64,000 nucleotides of DNA from positions 1 through 64,000 of the forward strand of contig CALROG020000004.1 in assembly GCA_943369755.1 (NCBI GenBank). The letters are read 5' to 3'. The notes below the pieces were generated by a model. That model searched no databases. It worked only from the letters and a program-made list of their open reading frames with translations, and was not told the DNA's origin. This DNA is from CALROG01 sp943369755. Its GTDB lineage: Bacteria; Pseudomonadota; Gammaproteobacteria; Burkholderiales; Burkholderiaceae_C. Each line of letters opens with the position of its first letter. The stretch's first letter is position 1. Positions 32,148 to 40,757 of the stretch are shown in pieces. Position numbers and translations under genes: made by a program.

Positions 32148-35100
32148 CTACATGTTGCGGCGGTACTGGCCCCCGACTTCAAACAAGGCGTTGGTGATTT
32201 GCCCAAGCGAGCACACCCGCACTGCGTCCATCAGCACCTCAAACACGTTGGCGTTGGCAATCACCGCCTGCTGCAGGCGCTTGAGCATGGCGGGCGCCTG
32301 CGCGGCATGCAAGGCGTGGAAGTCCCCCAGGCGCTTGAGCTGGCTGCGCTTTTCTTCTTCGGTACTGCGCGCCAGCTCCAGCTTGTCTTGTACCGCGTCG
32401 CCATGCGGGTTGCGGAAGGTGTTGACGCCGATGATCGGCAGCTCACCGGTGTGCTTGAGCATTTCGTAATGCATGCTTTCGTCCTGGATGCGGCCACGCT
32501 GGTAGCCGGTTTCCATGGCACCCAGCACACCGCCGCGCTCGGCGATGCTTTCAAACTCCTTGAGCACAGCCTCTTCCACCAGTTCGGTCAGCTCTTCAAT
32601 GATGAAAGCACCTTGTGACGGGTTTTCGTTCTTCGCCAGGCCCCACTCGCGGTTGATGATCAGCTGGATCGCCATGGCGCGGCGCACGGAATCCTCCGTC
32701 GGCGTTGTGATGGCTTCGTCAAATGCGTTGGTGTGCAGGCTGTTGCAGTTGTCGTAGATGGCAATCAAGGCCTGCAACGTGGTGCGGATGTCGTTGAACT
32801 GGATTTCCTGCGCGTGCAGGCTGCGGCCACTGGTCTGGATGTGGTATTTGAGCTTTTGACTGCGTTCGTTGGCACCGTATTTCTCTTTCATGGCCACCGC
32901 CCAGATGCGGCGCGCCACCCGGCCCATGACGGTGTATTCCGGGTCCATGCCGTTGCTGAAGAAAAAACTCAGATTGGGCGCAAAGTCGTCAATGTGCATG
33001 CCGCGCGCCAGATACGCTTCCACAAAGGTGAAACCGTTGGACAGCGTAAAGGCCAGTTGGCTGATCGGGTTGGCCCCGGCCTCGGCAATGTGATAGCCGC
33101 TGATGCTGACGCTGTAGAAATTGCGCACATTGTGGTGCACAAAGTACTGGGCGATGTCGCCCATCACCTTCAGGCTGAACTCGGTGCTGAAGATGCAGGT
33201 GTTCTGGCCCTGGTCTTCCTTCAGGATGTCGGCCTGCACTGTGCCGCGCACATTGGCCAGCACCCATTCACGAATCTTGGCCGCCTCGGTGTCGGTCGGA
33301 TCGCGGCCATTGTCGGTCTTGAATTTTTCGATGTTCTGGTCGATGGCAGTGTTCATGAACATTGCCAGAATGCTCGGTGCCGGGCCATTGATCGTCATGC
33401 TCACGCTGGTGGACGGACTGCACAGGTCAAAGCCGCCGTACAACACCTTCATGTCGTCCAGCGTGGCAATGCTCACGCCGCTGTTGCCCACCTTGCCATA
33501 GATGTCGGGGCGCAGGTCGGGGTCGTTACCGTAGAGCGTGACCGAGTCAAAGGCGGTGGACAGGCGTTTGGCGGCCATGCCTGAGCTCAGCAACTTGAAA
33601 CGCGTGTTGGTGCGAAAGGCATCGCCTTCACCGGCAAACATGCGGGTGGGGTCTTCGTTCTCGCGCTTGAAGGCGAATGTGCCAGCCGTGTAGGGGTAGC
33701 TGCCGGGCACGTTGTCCAGCATCAGCCACTTGAGAAGTTCGCCATGGTCTTCGTATTGCGGCAAAGCCACCTTGCGGATGACAGTGCCGGACAGCGACCG
33801 GGTGGTCAGCGCGGTGCGGATTTCCTTGTCGCGGATCTTCACCACGTACTCGTCGCCACTGTAGGCTTTCTGCATGTCCGGCCATTGGGCGAGCAGCTTC
33901 CTGGCGTCTGCGCCCAAGTGGCCTTCTCGTACCTCCGCCAGATCGTCAAGTGCCTTGACGGCGTTGTCTTTGTGTGGCGCGGCCAGTTTGAGCATGCGCA
34001 TTGACTCGCGCAGCTGCTGGGCTTCGCGTGCCAGTCGGGCCTGGTCGCGGGCCCGTTTCTTGTAGCCGCGCACGGTGTCGCTGATTTCTGCCAGGTAGCG
34101 GGTGCGCGCTGCCGGCACCACCGGCGTCTGATTGGTGCTGTGGCGAACCTGTGCCAGGGGCAAGGAGCCTTCCGTCAGGGCCAGACCGAGGTCGCCCAAA
34201 CGAATCTTCAAGGCCTGGTAGAGGGCGGTCACGCCGTCGTCATTGAAGCGCGCCGCCATGGTGCCAAACACCGGCATCTGTTCGGGCCGTTGGCTCCAGG
34301 CTTCCTTGTTGCGCTGGACTTGTTTGGCCACATCGCGCAGCGCATCGAGCGCGCCCTTGCGGTCGAACTTGTTGATGGCAACAAACTCTGAGAAGTCGAG
34401 CATGTCAATCTTCTCAAGCTGGCTGGCAGCGCCAAACTCTGGCGTCATCACGTACAGGGGCACATCGACATGCGGCACGATGGCCGCGTCGCCCTGGCCG
34501 ATGCCGGATGTTTCAACCACAACGAGGTCGAACCCGGCAGCCTTGCAGGCGGCGATCACGGCGGGCAGGGCGGGGGAGATTTCGCTGCCAAATTCCCGGG
34601 TGGCCAGGCTGCGCATGTAGACCCTGGGGCCTTGACTCCAGGGGTTGATGGCGTTCATTCGGATGCGGTCGCCCAACAGCGCACCACCGCTCTTGCGCCG
34701 CGAGGGGTCCATCGAGATCACTGCCACCCGCAGCGCGTCGCCCTGGTCCAGCCGCAGGCGGCGGATCAGCTCGTCGGTCAGGGAGGATTTGCCGGCACCG
34801 CCGGTGCCGGTGATGCCCAGCACAGGTACCTTGCGGGCAGCGGCCTGTTCCATGAGGGCGGCCACCAACGCGCTGTCGGCCTTGTCGTTTTCCAGGGCGG
34901 TAATCAGCTGCCCCAGCGCGCGCCAGTTCAGCTCGCCATGGCCCTGGATGGCCGTCAGGCTCTTGGGTGCGTAGGCCGTGAGGTCTTTGTCGCAACGCAT
35001 GACCATCTCGCCGATCATGCCCTGCAGGCCCATGCGCTGACCGTCTTCGGGGCTGTAGATGCGGGTGACACCGTAGGCCTGCAGCTCGCGGATTTCAGGC

Positions 35101-35441
35101 GGCACGATCACGCCACCGCCGCCGCCAAACACCTGGATGTGCTCGCCGCCGCGCTGGCGCAGCAAGTCCACCATGTACTTGAAATACTCGACGTGGCCGC
35201 CCTGGTAACTGCTGATGGCAATGCCCTGCGCGTCTTCCTGCAAAGCGGCTGTGACCACCTCTTCCACACTGCGGTTGTGGCCCAGGTGGATGACTTCTGC
35301 GCCCATGCCCTGGAGGATGCGGCGCATGATGTTGATGGCCGCGTCATGCCCGTCGAACAGGCTGGCCGCAGTGACAAAACGCACCTTGTGCGTGGGCCGG
35401 TAGTTGGCCAGAGCCTTGAACTCAGCGGACAGGTCGGTCAT
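32148..35441 (-). CDS. icmF: Fused isobutyryl-CoA mutase IcmF (B12-binding, G-protein chaperone and mutase in one chain)
   Basis: Adenosylcobalamin-dependent interconversion of isobutyryl-CoA and n-butyryl-CoA. 1,097 residues: B12-binding domain (about 15-155, FDGHDAAIN, with the His ligand, and SSYQGGH), MeaB-like GTPase domain with P-loop TGTGGAGKSSLTDEL near residue 214 and FVAINKFDRKGA, then the substrate-binding TIM barrel from about 540 (GSYPYTAGTFAF) through FTLSNGFTFVEAYLARGM and KLKYHIQTSGRSLHAQEI. The PYTAG segment replaces the PFTRG of methylmalonyl-CoA mutases, which favours IcmF over a methylmalonyl enzyme; pivalyl-CoA is also an accepted substrate in known IcmFs. The start has GGAG upstream. 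A LiuR-like palindrome lies 44 bases upstream. Confidence 0.95.
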   Translation of the reverse strand: MTDLSAEFKALANYRPTHKVRFVTAASLFDGHDAAINIMRRILQGMGAEVIHLGHNRSVEEVVTAALQEDAQGIAISSYQGGHVEYFKYMVDLLRQRGGEHIQVFGGGGGVIVPPEIRELQAYGVTRIYSPEDGQRMGLQGMIGEMVMRCDKDLTAYAPKSLTAIQGHGELNWRALGQLITALENDKADSALVAALMEQAAARKVPVLGITGTGGAGKSSLTDELIRRLRLDQGDALRVAVISMDPSRRKSGGALLGDRIRMNAINPWSQGPRVYMRSLATREFGSEISPALPAVIAACKAAGFDLVVVETSGIGQGDAAIVPHVDVPLYVMTPEFGAASQLEKIDMLDFSEFVAINKFDRKGALDALRDVAKQVQRNKEAWSQRPEQMPVFGTMAARFNDDGVTALYQALKIRLGDLGLALTEGSLPLAQVRHSTNQTPVVPAARTRYLAEISDTVRGYKKRARDQARLAREAQQLRESMRMLKLAAPHKDNAVKALDDLAEVREGHLGADARKLLAQWPDMQKAYSGDEYVVKIRDKEIRTALTTRSLSGTVIRKVALPQYEDHGELLKWLMLDNVPGSYPYTAGTFAFKRENEDPTRMFAGEGDAFRTNTRFKLLSSGMAAKRLSTAFDSVTLYGNDPDLRPDIYGKVGNSGVSIATLDDMKVLYGGFDLCSPSTSVSMTINGPAPSILAMFMNTAIDQNIEKFKTDNGRDPTDTEAAKIREWVLANVRGTVQADILKEDQGQNTCIFSTEFSLKVMGDIAQYFVHHNVRNFYSVSISGYHIAEAGANPISQLAFTLSNGFTFVEAYLARGMHIDDFAPNLSFFFSNGMDPEYTVMGRVARRIWAVAMKEKYGANERSQKLKYHIQTSGRSLHAQEIQFNDIRTTLQALIAIYDNCNSLHTNAFDEAITTPTEDSVRRAMAIQLIINREWGLAKNENPSQGAFIIEELTELVEEAVLKEFESIAERGGVLGAMETGYQRGRIQDESMHYEMLKHTGELPIIGVNTFRNPHGDAVQDKLELARSTEEEKRSQLKRLGDFHALHAAQAPAMLKRLQQAVIANANVFEVLMDAVRVCSLGQITNALFEVGGQYRRNM

Positions 35442-35484
35442 GGGGTTCTCCGTGAAGCGCCCGATAGTGGCCCCAGGCGCTTAC

Positions 35485-35506
35485 TTGACGTTTACGTAAA
35501 CGTCAA
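35485..35506. promoter_or_regulatory. Perfect 22-bp palindrome upstream of icmF, LiuR-like operator
   Basis: TTGACGTTTAC followed directly by its exact inverse GTAAACGTCAA. On the minus strand the first TTGACG can serve as -35 with TAAGCG 17 bases on as a weak -10, so the palindrome would overlap the icmF promoter. It resembles the consensus I recall for LiuR (MerR family), the regulator of branched-chain amino-acid and acyl-CoA degradation genes in proteobacteria, which fits an isobutyryl-CoA enzyme. Regulator identity is inferred. Confidence 0.75.
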
Positions 35507-35526
35507 TCTTATCGGGTTTCGGGCGA

Positions 35527-35555
35527 TAAAAAAAGGGGCGCCGAGCGCCCCCTTT
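35527..35555 (-). terminator. Rho-independent terminator of the TRAP transporter operon
   Basis: Read on the minus strand: stem GGGGCG / CGCCCC with a 5-base loop followed by eight T. It begins 21 bases after the dctM stop and separates that operon from the icmF promoter. Confidence 0.85.
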
Positions 35556-35575
35556 CTGGTCAACCCGCAGTGGGC

Positions 35576-37537
35576 CTATTTGTAAAGCATTTGCGGCAGC
35601 CACAGGCCAATGGCGGGGAACTGGTAGAGCAGGATGATGGCCAGTACCTGGATACCCATGAAGGGCAGCATTCCGGCAAAAATCTGATTGAGCGACACGT
35701 GCGGCGGGCTGACACCCTTCAGGTAGAAGGCTGCCATGGCCACCGGGGGGCTCAGGAACGCAGTCTGCAGGTTCAGTGCTACCAAGAGGCCGAAGAACAG
35801 TGGGTCCACCCCAAAATTGTCCAGCAACGGAATGAAGATCGGCATGAAGATCACTATGATTTCAGTCCACTCCAGCGGCCAGCCCAAAATGAAGATGATG
35901 ACCTGGCTCAACACCAGAAACTCGGTCTTGGACAGGTTCATCGACATGACCCACTTTTCGACCAGATCCTGGCCGCCCAGCAACGCAAATGCGGCGGAGA
36001 ATATGGCCGAGCCTACGAAAAGCCAGCAGACCATGGCCGACGTTTTGGCGGTCAAAAACACGCTTTCCTTGACCACACTCAGTGTCAGCTGCCGGTAGGC
36101 GACCGCCAACAGGAAGCCTCCCAAGGCACCCACGGCGGCTGCCTCGGTCGGCGTCGCCAGACCCATCACGATCGATCCCAGCACTGAAAGAATCAATACC
36201 AGCAACGGAAAGAAGCTGGTCAGCAGCATCTTGAAGACTTCCAGCCGCGTGAAGCTCAACAGGCCGTAGAACACCGCAAGTGCCAGCCCGCCAATGGCCA
36301 GACCGATCCAGTAACCCGTGGGTGCCGGAACTTTTTCTCCGCCGGACTGGGTGAACGTCTCGCTATCCGATGCGGCGGCGGGGGGCTCCTTGACGGCATC
36401 GGAAGGCGAAGCAGGGGGCTCCTTCACCGTGTCAGCGGCAGCCCCCGACGGCTCTTTCAGGCCGTCGGAAGAGGGTGGTTCCTTCAGGCCATCTGACGAA
36501 GCGGGCGGCTCCTTGAGGTCTCCAGCTTCCGCGGGCGGGGCGGCTTCGTTGACGGTTTCGCCAATTCGCTGCATGGTTGAGGTTTCAATCACCGCTGCGG
36601 TGGTGGCTGCGTTGTAACTCCACAGGGCCACCACCGAAAACACGACCAAGGGTGCCAGTACCACCGCCAGTTGTCGCAGGACATGGCTGGTCGGCACGTC
36701 CTGATTGCGTTGGCCCTTGAGGGCCTTGAGCAGCACTGGTAGCGCCAGCGAACTGTGCGAGGGCGCGAGCTTTTCGCTTAATGGTGTCAGGGGCACAAAA
36801 CGCTCTGCAGCGGACAGGGGCGGTGCCATCGATGGCTTGAGTTTGGCCACAATGATGACGTAGACGATATACAGCCCTGCGAGCATCAAGCCCGGGAAGA
36901 ATGCGCCCGCATACAACTGCACTACCGAAACACCGGCCGTTGCGCCATAGACAATGAGCATGACCGAAGGCGGAATCAGGATGCCAAGACAGCCCCCCGC
37001 GGTGATTGCGCCGGCTGACAGCTGTACGCTGTAGCCCGCGCGCAGCATGGCCGGCAAAGCCAGCAAGCCCATCAACGTGACCACGGCACCTACGATGCCG
37101 GTGGCGGTTGCAAAGACGGCGCAAGTCACGAGCGTCGCGACGGCCAGTGCGCCCGGCACGCGAGCCAGCGCCAGATGAAGGCTGCGGAACAACTTCTCTA
37201 TGAGGTTGGCCCGCTCGACCAGGTAGCCCATGAACACAAACAGCGGGATGGAGATCAGTACGTCGTTCCCCATCACCTTGAAGGCCGACTGGACCATCAG
37301 GTCAAGTGTTTTGGTGAGATCTCGGTTGTAGGCCAGCCAGGTAAAGATCATGCCCATGCCCATGAGCGTGAATGCCGTTGGAAACCCCAGCATGATCGCT
37401 ACCACAACGAGCGACAGCATCAACAAACCAATATGGCCGTTGGTAATCGGCTTGGCCAGTAGCAGCATGACCAGCGCGGCCAGGATGATCAAACCCATCA
37501 GGCTGAAGCCGAACCAGAGTTCCTTGCGGATTTTCAT
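35576..37537 (-). CDS. dctM: TRAP transporter large permease DctM with an inserted repeat linker
   Basis: Channel-forming subunit of a sodium-driven tripartite carboxylate transporter. 653 residues, against roughly 425-460 for usual DctM. The N-terminal half (PLFVFMGYLVERANLIEKLF, GGCLGILIPPSVMLIVYG) and the C-terminal half (GLATPTEAAAVGALGGFLLA, FILGWPLEWTEIIVIFMPIF, FLSPPVAMAAFYLKG) are normal. Between them, about residues 240-430, is an insertion with two extra hydrophobic segments (about 293-316 and 409-429) that enclose a linker containing five degenerate KEPP-centred repeats (DLKEPPASS, DGLKEPPSS, DGLKEPSGAAA, DTVKEPPASPS, DAVKEPPAAAS; DNA about 36370-36520). Last gene of dctPQM; its start overlaps the dctQ stop by four bases. 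Confidence 0.9.
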   Translation of the reverse strand: MKIRKELWFGFSLMGLIILAALVMLLLAKPITNGHIGLLMLSLVVVAIMLGFPTAFTLMGMGMIFTWLAYNRDLTKTLDLMVQSAFKVMGNDVLISIPLFVFMGYLVERANLIEKLFRSLHLALARVPGALAVATLVTCAVFATATGIVGAVVTLMGLLALPAMLRAGYSVQLSAGAITAGGCLGILIPPSVMLIVYGATAGVSVVQLYAGAFFPGLMLAGLYIVYVIIVAKLKPSMAPPLSAAERFVPLTPLSEKLAPSHSSLALPVLLKALKGQRNQDVPTSHVLRQLAVVLAPLVVFSVVALWSYNAATTAAVIETSTMQRIGETVNEAAPPAEAGDLKEPPASSDGLKEPPSSDGLKEPSGAAADTVKEPPASPSDAVKEPPAAASDSETFTQSGGEKVPAPTGYWIGLAIGGLALAVFYGLLSFTRLEVFKMLLTSFFPLLVLILSVLGSIVMGLATPTEAAAVGALGGFLLAVAYRQLTLSVVKESVFLTAKTSAMVCWLFVGSAIFSAAFALLGGQDLVEKWVMSMNLSKTEFLVLSQVIIFILGWPLEWTEIIVIFMPIFIPLLDNFGVDPLFFGLLVALNLQTAFLSPPVAMAAFYLKGVSPPHVSLNQIFAGMLPFMGIQVLAIILLYQFPAIGLWLPQMLYK

Positions 37538-38157
37538 GACCGGCCCCCCTCTTTGGCGACGTACTTGTCAAGCGCGGCAATGTCTTCGTCTTTGACATGA
37601 ACCATGGCCTTGAGTTTGTCTACGTCAACCTCTTCCACGTCTGCTTCGCGCGAAGGCCATTTGCCATCGCGAATGCACATGACGCATCGGATGATTTCCA
37701 CCACGCCTTGCAGCAGCAGGATGCCGCCGGCCAGCGGGATGATGAACTTGAAGGGATACAGCGGTAGCGCATCGGCCGAGAAGGTTTGTTCGCGGATGGC
37801 CAGCGAGTCGTTGAAGAAGTTCCAGCCGGCCCATGTGAGCGCAAACACGCCGGGCAGGAAAAACAGGAAGTACAAAATCAGGTCCAGTGTGGCTTGCGTG
37901 CGGGGCTGGAAAAAGCCGTACAGCACATCGCCACGCACATGGCCGTTCTTGCTCAGGGTGTAGGCCCCGGCCGTCATGAAGAGCGTGCCATACAGCATGA
38001 TTTGTACATCCAGCATCCAGGCGTGTGGCGTGTTCAGCACGTAGCGGGAGAACACCTCCCAGCTGATGAGCACGGTCAGCAGTACGGCCGACCAGGCAAA
38101 CGTTTTTCCGATGAAAGTGGACAGGCTGTCCACCGCGAGCAGCAACTTTTGCATCAA
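37534..38157 (-). CDS. dctQ: TRAP transporter small permease DctQ
   Basis: Four-helix membrane subunit. 207 residues with hydrophobic segments around residues 15-35, 50-70, 90-115 and 130-155, including FAWSAVLLTVLISWEVFSRYVLN, a typical DctQ sequence. A charged C-terminal tail (about 165-207, EADVEEVDVDKLKAMVHVKDEDIAALDKY) is longer than usual. Sits between dctP and dctM in the same operon. Confidence 0.9.
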   Translation of the reverse strand: MMQKLLLAVDSLSTFIGKTFAWSAVLLTVLISWEVFSRYVLNTPHAWMLDVQIMLYGTLFMTAGAYTLSKNGHVRGDVLYGFFQPRTQATLDLILYFLFFLPGVFALTWAGWNFFNDSLAIREQTFSADALPLYPFKFIIPLAGGILLLQGVVEIIRCVMCIRDGKWPSREADVEEVDVDKLKAMVHVKDEDIAALDKYVAKEGGRS

Positions 38158-38192
38158 CGTTCCGGCGGTTTATGTGGTTGTTAGAAATATCA

Positions 38193-38222
38193 AGGGCGCT
38201 GTGACTTGCGTCACAGCGCCCT
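38193..38222. other. Perfect 13-bp stem-loop between dctP and dctQ
   Basis: AGGGCGCTGTGAC, a TTGC loop, then the exact inverse GTCACAGCGCCCT. There is no T-run on either strand, so it is more likely an mRNA-stabilising or partial-termination hairpin in the intergenic gap, which would raise binding-protein levels above those of the permeases. Confidence 0.7.
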
Positions 38223-38243
38223 GGTCAGGGCTGCTGATGCCGC

Positions 38244-39356
38244 TCAGGCTTTTTTGGCACCGAAGTAGTGGTTGTAGGCGATCTTGAAGTCCACCATGTA
38301 GTCGTTCTGCCACTTGCCGGCACGCAAGGCAAACGCCTTTTGCGAGTCGAGCACTCGCTTGAACAGTGGGTTCTCACCAGACTTCTTGGCGATCACTTTG
38401 TCCCAAGCCGCCAGTTGCGCCCGCAGGATCGCGTCTGGCGTCTTGTAGAAATTGATCTTGTCTTTGGTTTTGAGCTCTTCATAGTCCTTGGAATTGCGGT
38501 CGATGGCTTTCCAGCTCATTTCCGCGGACGACGCGGATACCGCCACGTCGATGATCGACTTGAGTTCTGTGGGCAGCGCGGCAAGCTTGGTCTTGTTGAA
38601 CAGGATTTCGAACTGCTCGCCGGACTGATGGAAGCTTTGCAGCATGCAGTTTTTGACGACGTCCGGAAAACCCAGCAGGCGGTCAGAGCTTGCATTGTTG
38701 AACTCGGCCGCATCTATCAGGCCACGGTCCAGTGCTGGCACGATCTCGCCGCCGGGCAGCGGGTTGACGGCTGCGCCCATTTCCTGGAACACGTCGACTG
38801 CAAGCCCCACCGTGCGGAACTTCAGGCCTTTGAGGTCTGCCACCTTGGATATCGGTTTTTTGAACCAGCCCAGCGGCTGCGTCGGCATCGGGCCGTAAAC
38901 ATAGGACACAACATCAATGTTCAGGCTTTTGTAAATTTCTTCCAGCAGCGCCTTGCCGCCGCCATATTGGTGCCAGGCCAACACCATGTTGGGGTCCATG
39001 CCATAGGCGGGACCCGAGCCCCAGAGTGCAAGCGCTGAGTTCTTGCCGTAGTGATACGCAAGCACCCCGTGGCCGCCGTCAAGCGTGCCTTTGTTGACGG
39101 CGTCCAGCAGCTGGAATGCGGGAACCACTGAACCAGACGGCAGCACTTCAATCTTGAGGCGACCACTGGCCATGTCGTTCACCTTTTTGGCGAAGTCGTT
39201 GGCGTATTCGTGGAAAATGTCCTTGGCGGGCCAGGTGCTCTGGAACCGCAGGGAAGTGGTCTGGGCCATTGCCACCATCGGGGCGGACATTGCGCCTGCG
39301 GCAATGGCTGCACCTTTGAGCAGGCTGCGGCGACGGGGGGTCTTGGGGTCTGTCAT
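38244..39356 (-). CDS. dctP: TRAP transporter periplasmic solute-binding protein DctP
   Basis: Captures the carboxylate substrate in the periplasm and delivers it to DctQM. 370 residues: twin-arginine-type signal (TPRRRSLLKGAAIAAGAMSAP, about 5-25) ending before TTSLRFQSTWP. Family features include GVLAYHYGKNSAL, LKGLKFRTVGLAVDVFQEMGAAVNPLPGGEIVPALDRGLIDAAEFNNASSD with the substrate-arginine region, resembling alpha-keto-acid binders (TakP-like). ATG 39356 has AGGAG upstream; the longer frame to 39470 adds a non-signal extension. Substrate unknown; the Liu-type context of the next transcript hints at a branched-chain keto acid but does not prove it. Confidence 0.92.
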   Translation of the reverse strand: MTDPKTPRRRSLLKGAAIAAGAMSAPMVAMAQTTSLRFQSTWPAKDIFHEYANDFAKKVNDMASGRLKIEVLPSGSVVPAFQLLDAVNKGTLDGGHGVLAYHYGKNSALALWGSGPAYGMDPNMVLAWHQYGGGKALLEEIYKSLNIDVVSYVYGPMPTQPLGWFKKPISKVADLKGLKFRTVGLAVDVFQEMGAAVNPLPGGEIVPALDRGLIDAAEFNNASSDRLLGFPDVVKNCMLQSFHQSGEQFEILFNKTKLAALPTELKSIIDVAVSASSAEMSWKAIDRNSKDYEELKTKDKINFYKTPDAILRAQLAAWDKVIAKKSGENPLFKRVLDSQKAFALRAGKWQNDYMVDFKIAYNHYFGAKKA

Positions 39357-39501
39357 GGACTGTCTCCTGTGGTTGTGCGGGATTGTTAGCAAGCTAACTC
39401 TGAGTGATTTTGCAAAGCCCCGCCAGCCGGGGTTTCCCCATAAAACTAAAGAAATCAGCCACAAAAGCAATGCGGCAAGCCCTGATTTTTTGGATAAAGC
39501 A

Positions 39502-39552
39502 GGCTGTAGCCCACGCGGAATATGAGAAATTCGCTATAAAAATAGTAGCAAC
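39502..39552 (+). repeat. 51-bp dispersed element, copy D, in the gap between dctP and the dioxygenase gene
   Basis: GGCTGTAGCCCACGCGGAAT, then a diverged centre (GAGAAATTCGCTAT) and AGTAGCAAC. It is the only copy in this window lying fully between genes. It occupies the divergent 252-base region 39357-39608, in which I see no clear promoter. Confidence 0.75.
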
Positions 39553-39608
39553 TTGCCTTGCTGCAATAACCCTACACTTTGAAGTTTCCGCACCATGGAG
39601 GCGTGACC

Positions 39609-40721
39609 ATGCAGCCCATCCAGCTATTTGACCCGGCGTCCAGTACCTATACCTATGTATTGTTCGACGAAGCGACCCGCGACGCACTCATCATCGACCC
39701 GGTGGATGACCAGCTCGAGCGTGACCTGGCCGTGTTGCGCCAGTACGGCCTGAAACTCGTCTGGGCAGTGGAAACCCACGCCCACGCGGACCACATCACC
39801 AGTGCTGGCCAGCTTGCCGAGCACGCGGGTGCGCGCACTGCTGCGCCTGAAGGCTGCGGCATCACAACGGCCGCGTTGCAGCTTCGCAACGGCGACGTGC
39901 TGCCCTTTGGCAACGAGCAACTGCGGGTGCTGCACACCCCCGGCCATACGGCGGGCAGCATGAGTTATGTCTGGCGCGGTCATGCGTTTACCGGGGACAC
40001 GCTTCTCATCAACGGCTGTGGTCGGACCGACTTCCAGTCGGGCAGCACCGAGGTGCTGTATCACAGCATCACCCAGCTTCTGTTCACCCTGCCTGACGAC
40101 ACTGTTGTGTGGCCTGGTCACGACTACCAGGGCAAAAGCCATTCAACCATTGGGGCCGAGAAGTCGGGTAACCCCCGCCTGGCTGGCAAGACGCTGGCAG
40201 AATTCAGCGCGATCATGAGCGAACTGAACCTGCCCAAACCCCGTCGGATGGACGAAGCCGTGCCGGCCAACCAGGCCTCGGGCCTGCGCCATGATGCCGG
40301 CGGCGGCGAGCTCGACCGCCCGCGTCCGGCACCGGGCTATGCGGGTGACGTCCTGCCCGAGCTGGCGTTGCGCTGGATGCAGACTGGCGAGGCGTTGCTG
40401 ATTGATGTGCGCAGCGACGCCGAACGCGAATGGGTTGGCTTTGTGCCCGGTGGCGTGCCGCTGGCCTGGAAGCAATGGCCAGGCATGGCGATGAACCCTG
40501 GCTTTGACGACGGGCTCAAGGCCGCCGTGCCGGCTGGCAAAAAAGCGGTGCTGCTTTGCCGCAGTGGTGTGCGCTCAATTGCTGCGGCAAAACGTGCCAC
40601 CGAGCTCGGCATAGAGGCCTACAACATACTCGAAGGCTTTGAGGGCGACCCTGACCAACACGCCCAGCGTGGCCGCAAGGGCGGCTGGCGCTACCGTGGC
40701 CTGCCCTGGCGTCAGGGCTGA
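39609..40721 (+). CDS. Persulfide dioxygenase (ETHE1-like) fused to a rhodanese domain
   Basis: 370 residues. The N-terminal metallo-beta-lactamase domain (about 1-200) has the ETHE1 iron ligands and motif: HAHADH (57-62), His113 in HTPGHTAGS and Asp130 in FTGDTLLINGCGRTDFQSG. The C-terminal rhodanese domain (about 250-365) has LIDVRSDAEREWVG and active-site Cys317 in LLCRSGVRS. The dioxygenase oxidises glutathione persulfide to sulfite; the rhodanese would pass sulfur between persulfide, sulfite and thiosulfate. Such fusions are known in Burkholderia (PRF). ATG 39609 with GGAGG upstream is preferred over the frame start at 39579. Confidence 0.92.
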   Translation: MQPIQLFDPASSTYTYVLFDEATRDALIIDPVDDQLERDLAVLRQYGLKLVWAVETHAHADHITSAGQLAEHAGARTAAPEGCGITTAALQLRNGDVLPFGNEQLRVLHTPGHTAGSMSYVWRGHAFTGDTLLINGCGRTDFQSGSTEVLYHSITQLLFTLPDDTVVWPGHDYQGKSHSTIGAEKSGNPRLAGKTLAEFSAIMSELNLPKPRRMDEAVPANQASGLRHDAGGGELDRPRPAPGYAGDVLPELALRWMQTGEALLIDVRSDAEREWVGFVPGGVPLAWKQWPGMAMNPGFDDGLKAAVPAGKKAVLLCRSGVRSIAAAKRATELGIEAYNILEGFEGDPDQHAQRGRKGGWRYRGLPWRQG

Positions 40722-40757
40722 GCCCAACCGAATTTTCCCCCAGAAAGAGAACCTGAC

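Noticed and set aside
32148..35441. Methylmalonyl-CoA mutase for the 1,097-residue mutase
   Set aside because: The fused B12/GTPase/mutase order and the PYTAG substrate segment fit IcmF; methylmalonyl enzymes have PFTRG.
35442..35580. Cobalamin riboswitch upstream of icmF
   Set aside because: The region is too short and holds only the palindrome, the promoter and the terminator of the upstream operon; no B12-box-like sequence was seen.
39410..39435. CCCCG/CGGGG hairpin with flanking A and T runs upstream of dctP
   Set aside because: The stem is only five base pairs with a bulge and lies in a divergent promoter region; too weak to call a terminator.
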